64,000 nt of DNA from Rhyacophila brunnea (GCA_022495005.1 JAGYXB010002030.1:186001-250000), one strand, 5' to 3'; counted from the stretch's first letter, positions 45,377 to 56,712 are shown. Notes: generated by a model not told the origin, from the sequence alone. Numbers and translations are program-made.

Positions 45377-46472
45377 TCATATTATAGGATATAACAAAGG
45401 GCTACTAGGAAAGCTGAGTTGATCGTTCAATATAGGTAAGCTCTGCAACTGTGCTCTATTTATTTCTAATATTTCTTGGTAGAATAATTTATAATCACCC
45501 GTATGACTGTGAAGTAGTTTTGCACCCTTTTCAATGTCAAACGTGTGTTTTTCATTTAATAAGTGGTTAGCAAACGTTGAAGCATCCTTCTCCAATCTTT
45601 GGGCTGCTAAATGTTCTGAAATTCTAATATTTAGGCTCCTCGTAGTTTTCCCAATGTAAAATTTAGGACAGTTGTTACAGTCTAATTTGTAAATACCGGA
45701 TTTATTCCATCTTTATTATTTATTAATAATCTACCAACTGTGTTATTACAATAAAATGCCGGTTTGACATTATTTTTGGACAGATGTTTTATAACTTTTT
45801 CACTGGTTTTACCTATATAACTTAATCTACACCAATGATTAGCAATGACCGGTATGGTAGGTTCTATACCTTTATATAATAATTTAGATACTAATTTTAT
45901 TTTCTTTTTTATTAAAAGTTTGTCTATAAGAGACTCCTCATAACCGTTGTTAATAGCAATTTGTTTAATCGTTGAAAGTTCGTTTTGAAAATTTGTTTCA
46001 CTTAAGAGCACAGTTACAAGTCTATGTATATCTGAATGAAATGCGGCTAGTTTATATGCAGGTGGATGATTCGAGGAACTATGTATAATGCAATCCGAAT
46101 ATGTCGGTTTTCTATAAATGTTGAACTCATGTATGTTCTTTTCTATGTTAATATTTAGGTCTAGAAAATTAATTTTCTTAACACCTACTTCTAATGTAAA
46201 TTTAATATTATCATCTAGTGAATTTAAAAACTTATGGAATTTGGTTAGTTGTCTATCTGTACCATTAAACAAACAAAGTATATCATCTACATACCGAAAC
46301 CAATATATGATATCTCTGGTTTTAGTTTTGTTTTCGAATATAATAGATTCTAAAAAGTCCATATATAACTCTGCTAACAAAGGAGACAGACAATTTCCCA
46401 TTGCCAGGCCTGAAATTTGTTTATAACATTTACCGTTAAATTGGAAATAATTTTGTTCTATATATTACAGTA
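45377..46472 (-). pseudogene. Penelope-like element: partial reverse transcriptase and GIY-YIG endonuclease
   Basis: Minus strand. The frame enters at about 46472 (IEQNYFQFNGKCYKQISGLA) and continues as MGNCLSPLLAELYMDFLE at 46401. WFRYVDD, the catalytic RT motif, is at about 46308-46282, and the C-terminal RT segment ends at 45682. A one-base shift near 45705 leads to KSGIYKLDCNNCPKFYIGKT, a GIY-YIG nuclease N-terminus with the expected GIY and YIG words and a following conserved R, then ISEHLAAQRLEKD up to the stop at 45377. The RT + GIY-YIG arrangement defines canonical Penelope-like elements, which copy RNA at a nick made by that nuclease. The first half of RT is missing (5' truncation) and the frameshift separates the two domains, so the copy is dead. 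Otherwise the frames are remarkably open, suggesting a young insertion. Confidence 0.92.
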
Positions 46473-46560
46473 CAGTACAGTACAGAGCTTGAATCCATTA
46501 GAATTTAAATTCAAATTCCATCAAGTACCTTCGGTCGAAAGTATTAATATTATAATTAGA
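46466..46560 (+). mobile_element. Pseudo-LTR piece and (TACAG)4 at the truncated end of the Penelope element
   Basis: Four tandem TACAG units at about 46466-46486 join the RT remnant to plus-strand pseudo-LTR sequence (GAGCTTGAATCCATTAGAAT, then TTTAAATTCAAATTCCA). The latter matches 37785-37885 in the same orientation and the minus strand of 44700-44740. The pseudo-LTR pieces flanking the coding part therefore point in opposite directions. Confidence 0.75.
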
Positions 46561-46594
46561 CTTGTTTTCCATGCAGTATGTATTTGGCTAAAAT

Positions 46595-47010
46595 GAATGC
46601 TATAGGATTGATGGACACGAGAGATGTCCAAAGGCTAAGAGTCACACAGCGAGGCATGGAGAGGTGCATGTTGGGCATCACGCGAAAGGACCGTAAGAGG
46701 AACGAATGGGTTAGGAAGCAGACAAGAGTACGCGATGTAATAGACGTTGCCAAACAGCTGAAATGGAGATGGGCGGGGCACATTGCTCGCCAAAAGGACG
46801 GCCGCTGGACAAATGCCGTCATCCAGTGGTACCCAAGGGGTACGAAACGGCCACAGGGTCGCCCTAAAAGCTGCTGGATTGATGAGCTGGTAAAGTTCGG
46901 CGGAAATACGTGGCCGCGAACGACACAGGACCGAGAGAGTTGGAGAAAACTTGGGGAGGCCTTCATCCAGCAGTGGATTGACCCCGGCTGATAATGATAA
47001 TGATGATAGG
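46595..47010 (+). pseudogene. Non-LTR retrotransposon RT tail, family RTEa copy 2 (best preserved)
   Basis: An uninterrupted C-terminal frame ends at a stop at 46989. It reads DTRDVQRLRVTQRGMERCML, GITRKDRKRNEWVRKQTRVR, DVIDVAKQLKWRWAGHIAR, GRW, WYPRGTKRPQGRPKSCWIDE and WRKLGEAFIQQWIDPG, then a GATAATGATAATGATGATAG tail. LKW.WAGH.AR..D.RW and Q.W..G are signatures of insect RTE-like elements. Only about 130 codons remain; the endonuclease and RT core are lost by 5' truncation. The open frame over 130 codons indicates a recent insertion. It lies directly beyond the Penelope remnant, so the two insertions abut. The minus-strand frame at 46556-46966 is its antisense. Confidence 0.9.
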
Positions 47011-48470
47011 ATGGCTGGTTCTTATTTATTTATAACATAGAAACACTTTGGGCCAACGTTGGTAGCTAGTTATACTAAGTATGGTTTAGTTATAAAATAC
47101 AAACTTGGAAATTTTTTTGGAGATTATTTATTTTAATCTTACCATTTATACTTAAACCAATAGATGGTTTAGATTATAGTCATATTGCAGTACATTCATG
47201 TGTCTTTTTTAAATTATCAAATTTTCAACACATGCATAGAATTGTTGTTTAACATTAGGTATATAGTAAAATATTTACGGTCCCCCTAGCTTGCTGTATT
47301 CATTATTAGATGATTAGATGATGTTTGTATTGCTAAAGTGTCTGGAAACACTGATTATTTGGCCTTTAAAACATATTTGCTGTGGACCTTTTAATTAATA
47401 TTTAATTACCACATTTAAATAACATGCTAATTATATATAATGGCCACCTGATGAGCAATGCACCGATTGCGTTGGGCGCAGCGAATGGGTTCACTTATGT
47501 TTTCATTAATTATGTTACCTGTAATTATTAGATACCTACTAGTATATTTCCATATTATTTATAACAGGACGTATATACTAACTACGGTGACATAACCTAA
47601 CTTAACCCGAAAGGATTTGGTAAAAAAAATAATATTTAATTAATGCATAACAAAAAAACTTTGCGTCTGACCCAAGGCCTGAACAAAAACGAACCATAAG
47701 TGCGAGTGAGTAAGCATTCGGCACGCTTATTTATCCGCAACATGCGTTAGAGTAAGATAGAATTTCTACGGCTGAATTAAATATTTTTTGAAAACGTAAC
47801 CGGTAAATATGGAAAAGAAATTTATTGTTTTTGTGTTAGTAAATATAAAGTTAGTAGTTTTAGTTATTTTAGTAGAATATATTATATGCAAGAAACACGG
47901 CATCATTTTGCCGAAAAATATGCACTGTCTATTATATTATATGATTACTCCGAGGTCTGACCACTCGTGATTAAAATGAAAATATTCCAATATTTCAATA
48001 GACAGTAATTATTGTAACATTTACAACGCACATAATATAACCTGACATCAGAAGATATGACGTGTGTTAGGCCGCTATAATCATAATCTCACGTTATGTG
48101 TTACCAATGTAATTCTAATAATATGTACATATAAGGAATAATTTCTCACAGAGCGAATAAGCCACTTAAAGAAAAAAATGTACAAGATTGATGGCAACTC
48201 CGACACAAATTATTATTTTATTATCCACTTTATAAGACATTCGCGGTGTGAAATGTTATGTCATTGTGAAAGTATACGCCGAAACAATATGTTAGGAAAA
48301 ATAGAAATTCAATTCGTGAGTGCTTATCTAAAAAAAAAAACATAATTGAATTTTGTTGAAATATTACGTACTGGTACTATATCATATTTTGTTTTCTGTG
48401 TGATACTGACAGAACAGAAGTGTCGATCAAAATAATGTTTTCTAGCAATTGTCTATTAAATCGATACAAT
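47010..48470. other. AT-rich stretch, nothing recognised
   Basis: No recognisable gene or element. Only a possible weak repeat match of 47160-47280 to 2495-2630 was noticed. Confidence 0.5.
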
Positions 48471-48479
48471 AAGTTATTT

Positions 48480-48918
48480 TCATGAAAATATTCTGAGTAC
48501 CTACCCGTAATCACACATGCGTGTGAAAAATGGACTCTAAGTAAAAGAGAGATCCAGAAACTTAAAGTAGCACAACGTGGTATGGAGAGGTGCATGCTGG
48601 GCATAACGCGAAAAGACAAAAAGAGGAATGAGTGGATAAGGCTTTCCGATGTAATAGAGTTTGCTAAAAACCTCAAATGGAAATGGCCTGAACACAAGGT
48701 TCAAAGAAAGGACAATCGTCAAATTTAGTCATCCAGTGGTATTCAAGAGGTACAAAACGTTCGTAAGGTAGACCTAGAGGCCGCTGGATCGATGAAATGA
48801 TAAAGTTCTGCGGAAGTACGTGGCAACGCAACGAATAGGACCGAGATAAGTGGAATCGGCGTGGAGACGCCTTCATCCAGCAGTGGATAGATTCAGGCTG
48901 ATAATGATGATGATGACT
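48480..48918 (+). pseudogene. Non-LTR retrotransposon RT tail, family RTEa copy 3 (old)
   Basis: Plus strand, many substitutions. It reads ACEKWTLSKREIQKLKVAQR, then GMERCMLGITRKDKKRNEWI, then VIEFAKNLKWKWPEH, a stop after RKDNRQI, and in shifted frames GRPRGRWIDE and FIQQWIDSG, with the tail GATAATGATGATGATGA at 48900-48916. Compared with 46595 it has lost short stretches and carries several stops. The same family and orientation lie about 1.9 kb apart, which could be coincidence or local preference. Long minus-strand frames here are antisense shadows. Confidence 0.85.
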
Positions 48919-48919
48919 C

Positions 48920-49420
48920 AATATTCCTATTGACGCACACTAGATTTTCCGCCCCTTATGGGGGCACTCCCATAAGGAGTAGTGCCTCCCCACCGCTCGG
49001 TCTGATCCTGGTAGTCAATGCGCCACCGGTTGGATGATGACGACCCTCGACGAAGCATAACAATAGGATTAAGTTTGGATTAAATATATGTTTAGATAAG
49101 GAGATAATTAAGCTAAATAGGATATAAAATACGATTTGAATTATAAGTTTAATATGTAATGTAAATTGTAAGCTAATGTATAAAATAATGTAAAAATGTA
49201 AGGGTTAACGAGAATAATAAAGGGGGACATATAGATGGGCGTTGATAGCATATAATAATTAAAAGTAATTGGTATTGTAATATTAAGGGTATATGGATCG
49301 ATGTCGCTACGCATCGCGCGTACACGGCGCAGTAATTGTTAACATATGCTCATAGGTCCTGTTGCGAAAACTTCCATTTGTACAGATGTGCAATCACAAA
49401 GTATAGCAACACATAGGGCA
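48920..49420. other. Stretch without a gene
   Basis: A palindrome-like CTTATGGGGGCACTCCCATAAG lies at about 48955-48976. The remainder is AT-rich with repeated TAAGTTT/AATGTAA words; nothing recognised. Confidence 0.45.
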
Positions 49421-49421
49421 A

Positions 49422-49690
49422 CCATCGATCCGATTGTAATCACGATCCCGCGTAATTTTCATAGTAAATCCGATCCTAAATATCCGCGGCTGTTCCACGC
49501 GCGGCGTTTCCGAATCGGTATTCCGGCAGCTTTCCTGCTCTGACGTACGACGGCGTCTCTGTCGTACGTGTTTGAAACCGATTTCGCGATACGAATTTGC
49601 CAGCTTTGCAGTGACAGAGCCCCTCTCGCTCGCGTGTATGACGGCGTCACGCTCACACGCGACGGGAGAATCGGATCAATGATTTTGGTC
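49422..49690. mobile_element. GC-rich segment with weak terminal inverted repeats
   Basis: CATCGATCCGATTGTAATC at the left and, on the other strand, CATTGATCCGATTCTCCCG at the right are partial mirrors. The interior has paired words CTGACGTACGACGGCGTCTC and CGTGTATGACGGCGTCACGC. Possibly a GC-rich MITE; boundaries uncertain. Confidence 0.35.
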
Positions 49691-49821
49691 GATCAAGGAG
49701 ACCGCGTACTGGAATAAGGCTCGGGAAATCTTTGATCGGCGAAGTATGAGTATGTACTAAGCAATTATTACTGCCTATATGTCTGGTTGACGGAATAACA
49801 TCCGCCAACTAGTCGTAAGTA

Positions 49822-50348
49822 TGTGCCCGTGGCGACACCGAGCTGTATTAGATGTTAAAGTAAGAAAGATTGCACGACGGGCACATTTGTATAAAAACCC
49901 GTGATTCTAGAATCCATCAGCAGTCTTCTCTCGCACTTACGACCCCGAACCTGCAACGGTTCGCGGCGCGAATTATTCCCTCTTCTCCATACAAGTTTAT
50001 CAAAACTTGAGAAGAGGTACTCACCGAGGTCCGAGATACCTACCGGTCGATACCTACTCCTCCAAATGTCAGATAGCGACTTAGTCGTTTTCGCGAGTTT
50101 AATTTGTTTCTTTACTATTGGACCCGGCTCCCAACCTTTCGGTATAAAGCCCTGCTCGTGCAATCTCGCTTACGCTAGTTAAAGTGAATAAGTAAATAAT
50201 AAAAGTATTAATTTTATATAAACAATATTATAATAATAAATTAGTTCCATGAGATTTTGTTCTTGTATGTCTGTGTTTTCGCTTACTTGACTTTTCTTTA
50301 TAACTTTTGTGAATGTGACATAATAAATTAACTATAACAGAGTGAACA
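49822..50348 (+). mobile_element. Possible solo LTR
   Basis: Begins TGTGCCCGTGGCGACACCGA and ends ACAGAGTGAACA (TG...CA). A TATA box (TATAAAAA) at about 49890 is followed about 30 bases later by an initiator-like TCAGCAGTC, and AATAAA-like signals occur near 50210 and 50325. The layout resembles an insect LTR, possibly BEL/Pao-like. No matching target duplication and no second copy were found, so this is tentative. Confidence 0.3.
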
Positions 50349-50587
50349 TTAGTTTCCATTTACTATATACTGTGCCTACCTGTTCTTCCAAACATTGAAT
50401 GTACCTCCACTCCAGGCCCGGAGCTAGCCGAGGATTCGGAGGCCTACACTATTATGGAATTTATCTAACCTGATAGCGCCAATACACCGTGCATGGAATT
50501 ACCGGAACCAATAGTGTATATAATAAACTATCCCGATAATAACTGTTTACACGCAATAGTGATAACTGTCTCGCCAATGTCATTCTT

Positions 50588-50738
50588 ATGCCTGGTCCAC
50601 ACCAGCAACAAGTCGCGCGACAACTCGTTAAATTTTACGATAATTATCATAATTACTTAAGAAATTTTACGATAATTATCATGCTTATCGTAAAATTTAA
50701 CGAGTTGTCGCGCGACTTGTTTTCGGTGTGGCCGCACT
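50588..50738. mobile_element. Foldback MITE, family F1 copy 2
   Basis: Left arm ATGCCTGGTCCACACCAGCA with TCGCGCGACAACTCGTTAAA, mirrored by TTTAACGAGTTGTCGCGCGA and GGTGTGGCC. The centre duplicates the ACGATAATTATCAT word, making this copy 28 bases longer than 4851-4973. Confidence 0.85.
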
Positions 50739-51168
50739 TTTAGACGCGCTGTTGTCATTGTATGGTGCTATTTGATAAGATGTGAATATTGATAAAAGTC
50801 AAAATGCTCTGCGCGGTGTAGTTCGTATTTTTTTCCGGCAGGGCCTTCATTATTGTTCTACTGCGCAGGCACCGCTTTAGAAGTCGCTGAACTTATTCGA
50901 TACATACATGCAATCTTGCAACTTGCACGATAATATGTGTTTATACGTGCATTTTCTTGTTATGGCCGCGATAATACGTACTGTCAGCAGTCAATCCATG
51001 CACGTGTAAACGGGCTATAATGTTACAAATTATAATCCATGTTATGCAAAATATATATGTAATTTCTCGTTACGATTATTTAATTAAAAATACGGTTAGA
51101 AAAACTGCATACATAAGTCGTCTAATTAATATTTACTTATAAAAAAAAATATATATATAAGTACAGAA

Positions 51169-51431
51169 TATCGTCTCTGTTCTGGCAGAACACAATAACT
51201 GGAGAATACTAAGTTTTGAGTGATTTGACTTTGAAGTTGTTAAAATGTTTGAAATGGTCTATCATGTGAGTTTATTAAGTAATCGTAAAAAGTATGACTT
51301 TAAAAAAAAGACTGCTTATTTATTAAGAAGGTTTCCAGACGGTAAAGTTTGAAATAAGGAACATTTTGGTATAACTAACTCAATATGTAATTTTTTCGAA
51401 TTAGTATATTCTGCCAGAAAAGTGACGATAT
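51169..51431. mobile_element. TIR MITE family M4, copy 1
   Basis: TATCGTCTCTGTTCTGGCAG at the left mirrors CTGCCAGAAAAGTGACGATA at the right with a few mismatches; the TA ends suggest a Tc1/mariner-type target. The interior is almost identical to 59471-59744 (AGTTTTGAG..ATTTGACTTTGAAG). Confidence 0.85.
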
Positions 51432-51589
51432 TTTATACCTACAGTCTATATTTACACTTTTCTAAATAACAATAAACTTTTTTTAATTACTATTACAATA
51501 CATGGTTATAAGAAGAAATAAAAAAGCCCACACTGATTGCCAAATCTGCGAGGACATGTTTTACGACTAGTTATATCTATCTTGGAATC

Positions 51590-51905
51590 TCGGTTACCTT
51601 ACCACGAAGAAAATGACACTTATCAAAACATTGGTGTTTTTGCACGGTGTTGAATCGTGGACCCGACCCTGAGACAAGATGGTGTTGACGCCAAATGCTT
51701 CGAACACATTAGACAGAGCACAGAATGACCCGATCAATATTATTCCTTGTTACAGACTGGATAATTTGAAGAGACTGGTGGTTTTGGATAGGCAAACCAG
51801 GAGAAGCGCAACAAGAGTAAAGGAATTACAACCTTCACTATGCCTTGAGATAAACAGAGAACCATGAACTAGTCTTCAGGAGATAACATTTGGAGACTAG
51901 CTAAA
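51590..51905 (+). pseudogene. Possible non-LTR retrotransposon fragment
   Basis: Shifted frames give TLIKTLVFLHGVESWTRP, then NPINIIPCYRLDNLKRLVVL-like text and DRQTRRSATRVKELQP. A K(T/L)...HG.E.W motif followed by an L..L..QTRR..A.R..EL block resembles the junction of a reverse transcriptase with an RNase-H-like region in R1/jockey-type elements. The resemblance is weak and no catalytic residues can be assigned. It could be chance. Confidence 0.3.
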
Positions 51906-52857
51906 CATCAACCATGAGGGGAATATCAATAACAAAAAGAATAAAAAATATGGAACAGGATCACAGACCAAGTGAAGAGGTAGAAAAATATGGTACCTAG
52001 ACATTCCAATTTTAAATGTAGAACTAAAAATGAATGATAACTAGTTACCTACGAGATGATGTCACCAATTCGAATCGTATCTGTTCAATGAATACATTTT
52101 GTTTGAATGGCGCCAATCGATTGACATGTTCGCAATTATTACCGGTTGAAACCGCACCGACAGATTGTGAATTTAATACGCTCATTTATGTAGATTTGTC
52201 CCGTTATCAAAATACAGACTGATAATAACTTAATATTCACAGTTGTAAAATCGCCCGCTGTTTTGAATTTGTTACGTAAGACTGGATAATTAATTCCAAC
52301 GATACTTTCGACTGAAAACAAACTAGCATCGCATGTTAAATCTATAGATTGATTTATCATATTGTGTTTTCCCACGGTAAATAATATGCTACACACGTGC
52401 TTTGGTTTCAAGTTTCAACGGATTGTATGAATCAAATATTATATAGATTGAATGTAAGTAATATATACTATCTACACAATATTAAGATAAAGTGAGATTA
52501 TCAATTATTATTTTTTTTAATTACGGGGAAGTGAAATGATAGGTACTAATGACGAAAATAAGAAACTTCAATTAAATAAAATTGACTGAAATAAATGGTT
52601 TTAGAAGTGTTTTAATTAATCAATATCAATCTGAAGGCAAAAAGATAATCTTACAATTATAAAACTAATTAAATGCGTAATATGTTGATAAAATATTAAT
52701 TTATTTTAAAAAATTGTTACCTACGTCCTACAATATGATTTCTTTTATTCATATCAATAAGGAACGTTTCCTTTTTTAAGGCATTTTTATTAGGGAACGG
52801 AAACAAATCCAATTCACCAGTGTGCCGTGAAGTAAAAAAGTTTGGCAGACACTGCTA
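51905..52857. other. AT-rich stretch, nothing recognised
   Basis: Small open frames on both strands near 52034-52411 overlap each other and show no domain. Confidence 0.5.
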
Positions 52858-52970
52858 TATGTATAGTATTTAAGCAAAGGCCTATCTGAATAGTTTAGAT
52901 AATGGTGTTACAACCGAAATAGCTATCGACAAAACCTTTTTTAAAAAACCTGTAGAATTTAATATTATTT
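52858..52970 (+). repeat. Dispersed repeat R3, copy 3
   Basis: GTATAGTATTTAAGCAAAGG, then CCTATCTGAATAGT and ACAACCGAAATAGCTATCGA, matching the minus strand of 25808-26035. Confidence 0.75.
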
Positions 52971-54540
52971 AGGTACATTTTCTTTTCATGATAATAGTCT
53001 AGCTTTGACGCGAGAAGTTTTGAGCTGTTTGCGATGTCAAAAATGCTAGATTTAACACCATAAGCCAAATGCAAATTTTGTCTATTAAAAAATGCTAAAT
53101 CTGACGAGTAAAACGCTAAGTTGGTATCGCTGTTACGATCATACTATCTAATAAATCCGGAGCATCAGTGGTTTGCTCTCCCATGGTCCAGAACTAACCC
53201 CTACCATTGGTGATACAAATTGCGATGAAAATAATACATACATAGATCACTTCAGAACCATTCCACACTGATACATTTGATTAACCTGAATGTGAGTTTT
53301 ATTACTTGTTTTATATTAAATACTTCCTGAACTATTATACTATTTAAATACATACAGGAAGGAACAGTAATAAATAAAATACACTTTGATAATATTCTAA
53401 CGCATGCAAACCACGATTAAAATAATCAAATAGGATTAATATAGTTAATTCAATGTTAAATATCGTTTCAAATTCATTTAGATTGTATCAGGCGCACATA
53501 ACTCTTCCTAAATACGTGGGTAGCGAAGTAGACGTAGGTACGTGCATGCCAAAATGTTCGCACGATCTACAGATTGAACAAGGACTTTGGTCATTAGTTC
53601 CTCTCAAGTGCTTGCCTCCTGCATACCGGCAACTATGCTTGTCGTCTGTGTGGGGGGGGGGGGTGGGCTTATAGAGTTGTCGCCCCGTTTGTAACTCAGC
53701 CATGCGAGATTTGCGCCCCCGCTTTACGTTTCTGCACTCCTCATATTTGTGTTCTGTCGGGGGTAAATGGAAAATACCGTTTCGCCCGAGCCGGTAGATA
53801 TATTCTGAAACTTTTAATGTGAACTTTTTAATAATTAAAATAGTGAGTGTTAGTTTTCTTCCAGCCACCTACTATCGACTGTTACATAATATTTGTTCAC
53901 GTCAATAAGGCCTTATAAGTGTAATAATGTTGTTTATGGATGGTACTTCTGTAACGTTTTTAGTGTGGTAGAGTAAGAAACCACAATCAAATCGTCACCT
54001 CAATACTACAATTCGATAACCCTGATTTGGTCATTGTGGGGAAAATGAAATTTAAACTTTACATGATTAACATAAATCTAGGCTAAAATAATTATTAAGT
54101 ACTTAAAATAAAAATGGAAAATTGTGGTTAATTAATGTGGAAAATTAAATAATAATATTGTTAAATTGTATGAAAAAATATTGTAGATATTATGTACTTA
54201 TATTATTTTATTTACTTACTTAATGCAATTATGATTTTAAAGTTATCGAATATTTTCAAACACAAAATTAATACAGTTCCAATTAACTTCTGACTTAGGT
54301 ACCTAGTTTTATTATTTCGCAGAGAAGGAATGTTATAATCAATAGCTATCTCAAAAACAGTGAAAATCAAGATATCTAGTAGTAGTATTGAGGTGACGAA
54401 ATTAATATGATATAACGGCTTGCTCACTTTTAGATAACATGCTTGTAATTTGTAATTGATTATCTAAATATCTTGGCAACAGCCGCATTTGTTGTGCTGA
54501 ACCAGTAAACTTGTCTAATACGTAAATAATTACCAAATCA
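52970..54540. other. Stretch without a gene; 12-base G run at 53652-53663
   Basis: A 12-base poly-G sits in a locally GC-richer block (53500-53770). The 126-codon minus-strand frame at 53488-53868 crosses the poly-G, reads as P/T/H-rich text and has no recognised domain. Confidence 0.45.
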
Positions 54541-54551
54541 TTTCAGGATTG

Positions 54552-55937
54552 CAGTAGCGAAGGGTGGAGGTAGGCTGTTAAGATCCGCCATAAATAGTAC
54601 ACATTAAACTTTGTTAGTCATACGTATTTATTTTCACTGAAATAAGACTACAATTTACAGATGGTCTTGGTTAGGGATTCCAATCCCGGGATCCCGAATC
54701 CCGGGATCCCGAGCTATTTTCGATACCTATGAATCCCGGGATTGATAAACCTAATCCCGGGATTTCGGGATTGATTTTTTTATCAATTTTTATGGAAAAT
54801 AAAATAAAAGCGAAAATATAACAGAAAAAATACTTTTAATAAAAAATAACTACATTAGAAATAAACTGAGTTTGAATGAAGTTTGATTTATACCCATGTG
54901 TAGGTTGCCGATTCATTTTATTTTTTTACATTATTAATAATGAGAAAGATTGGAACAAAACAATGCTTCGCACTTTTAACAAAGTAATTCCACCATGATA
55001 TCATACGTTTTACGGCAGTTTCATATTTGGCTGACTAATTAGATTTATGAAGCGGAAAGGCCATAAGTACGCCATGATTATTTGATTTACTATTTTAAAT
55101 CTCGCTAATCCATTCATTATATATTTACTATAAGAAACAGCAATCTCATATTAAATTCACATTATTATTTATATTACAATATTATTTACTCCAATAAACT
55201 TATGTACGTCCAAGATTGAACGTATACAATATTATCAATAAATGTCTTAAATAGTATAAATTATACTAGATTTATTTTTGACCGATTTATCAATGTTATT
55301 TGTAAATATAAAAATTTTATATTAACAATGGAAAAAAATGTCAATCCCGGGACCAGTCCCGGGATCCCGGGATTGTCAAATTGTAATCCCGAAATCCCGG
55401 GATCAGAATTTTGGCTCGGGATTGGATTCCCTAGTCTTGGTTAGTTTTTAAAATTCAATTAAGCCCTGCGAAACCGAGCCATAATAGTTTTCGCATACTT
55501 TTGGTATACTGGTTTTGGCGATACGACAAAATTGTGCACACTTTTTCATTCATACTTATTTGTTTTCGTTGGATTAACAATAGGTACTTACATATTACAC
55601 ATATTATTGTCGGTTCATTATTTTAAATTAATTAAGCCCTGCCTAAGGCAAACTACAATAGACAGACAATATTATTAAATCCATAAAATATCCAAAGTTA
55701 TATAATGATTTAATTGCATAACTTTAGATATTTTATAGATATACGAGTATTTTTTGACTATTATTTATTATGGCTTGGTTTCGCAGGGTTTCTTAATTGA
55801 ATTTTAAAAACTAACCAACACCGTCGGTAAATAGCATTCTTATTTCGATTAAAACAAATACCTACGCATGAGTGACAAGGTTTGGTGTGAACTATTTATG
55901 GCTAATCTTAACAGCCTACCTCCACCCTTCGCCACTG
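54552..55937. mobile_element. hAT-like MITE family H1, full copy with perfect 8-bp target duplication, interrupted
   Basis: Begins CAGTAGCGAAGGGTGGAGGT and ends CTCCACCCTTCGCCACTG. It is flanked by CAGGATTG at 54544-54551 and 55938-55945. The nested element at 54672-55433 splits the GGTCTTGGTTAGTTTTTAAA block. Confidence 0.95.
54672..55433. mobile_element. CCCGGG-rich hAT-like element family N1, copy 1, nested in H1
   Basis: Termini TAGGGATTCCAATCCCGGG and (right) GGATTGGATTCCCTA are inverted. It is flanked by the exact 8-mer GTCTTGGT at 54664-54671 and 55434-55441. The ends are packed with ATCCCGGGAT palindromes (at least nine CCCGGG). No coding sequence, so non-autonomous. The 8-bp duplication points to hAT. 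Confidence 0.95.
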
Positions 55938-55945
55938 CAGGATTG

Positions 55946-56500
55946 TCATATTAATAATCCACTTAAAGTTAAAACTACACGGATTGCGTAAAATCATGAA
56001 TTGGGCATTACAATATTAATAAAGTAAGTATGTAATTTACTTTTCGGTTAATCTGAAAATACTGTATTAAAATTAAATACTTGCGGTTTTGAGGTGTGTA
56101 CGAAAACAGTAAAAAATGTGCTACAAATGTGGTGAAATGAATAGCAGCTAATTAAAGCAGTAGACCATGACACCTTTTCAGCATTAGTTTTGTTTTTAAA
56201 ACACAAACGATTAGAATCGTAGAAATATGGACATCTTCCTATGAATAAATAACACGCGAAAGTAATAATAATACAAATATTAACACACAGTTAACGATGA
56301 CTTGGTATTCAGTAAAACAAAAATCGCTGGACGTGGTTAGTTTTAAGTACCCAAGACTCAAGAGACGACAAAGGTGAACATAAAACATGCTGGATTAATC
56401 ATTTCCGCGGTAATGCGTGATCTAGGTATGAGCGCAAAGATGAGAGGCCTCCAACTGTCAGTGAATAAACTGTGAAATAAATTTGACGGGTACGCAGTTT
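55946..56500. other. AT-rich stretch, possible short LINE scrap
   Basis: Frames near 56370-56470 read KTCWINHFRGNA and ERKDERPP, loosely like a non-LTR C-terminus; too short to rely on. Nothing else recognised. Confidence 0.25.
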
Positions 56501-56504
56501 TTGA

Positions 56505-56552
56505 CAATAATACAATACAATACAATACAATATATACAATACATACATACAT
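56505..56552 (+). repeat. Microsatellite (ACAAT)n followed by (ATAC)n
   Basis: About five ACAAT units followed by a run of ACAT/ATAC units. Confidence 0.85.
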
Positions 56553-56634
56553 ACAATCGGGACTGCAATTTTGAAAGTGGCTATGACCGATTTTTGAGCG
56601 TGAATGTGTTTCTACAAGACAGCGAAAAAAAGCC

Positions 56635-56712
56635 TTCTACCGTGTACATATTCTTTTTTCACCACAGTTTCGGGCTCGTTGTAGAGATCACTTACAACCG
56701 TAATTTTAGAAA
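56635..56712 (-). mobile_element. Fragment of the P-type pseudo-LTR arm
   Basis: CCGTGTACATATTC and CAGTTTCGGGCTCGTTGTAG match the arm of P1-P3 (left-arm orientation). No second arm nearby. Confidence 0.5.

Noticed and set aside
46556..46966. 136-codon open frame on the minus strand
   Set aside because: Antisense of the RTEa copy at 46595; the plus strand carries the recognisable LKWRWAGH and QQWIDPG motifs.
48377..48921. Three open frames on the minus strand
   Set aside because: Antisense of the older RTEa copy.
53488..53868. 126-codon minus-strand frame
   Set aside because: It crosses a 12-base G run and has no domain; likely chance in a locally GC-rich segment.
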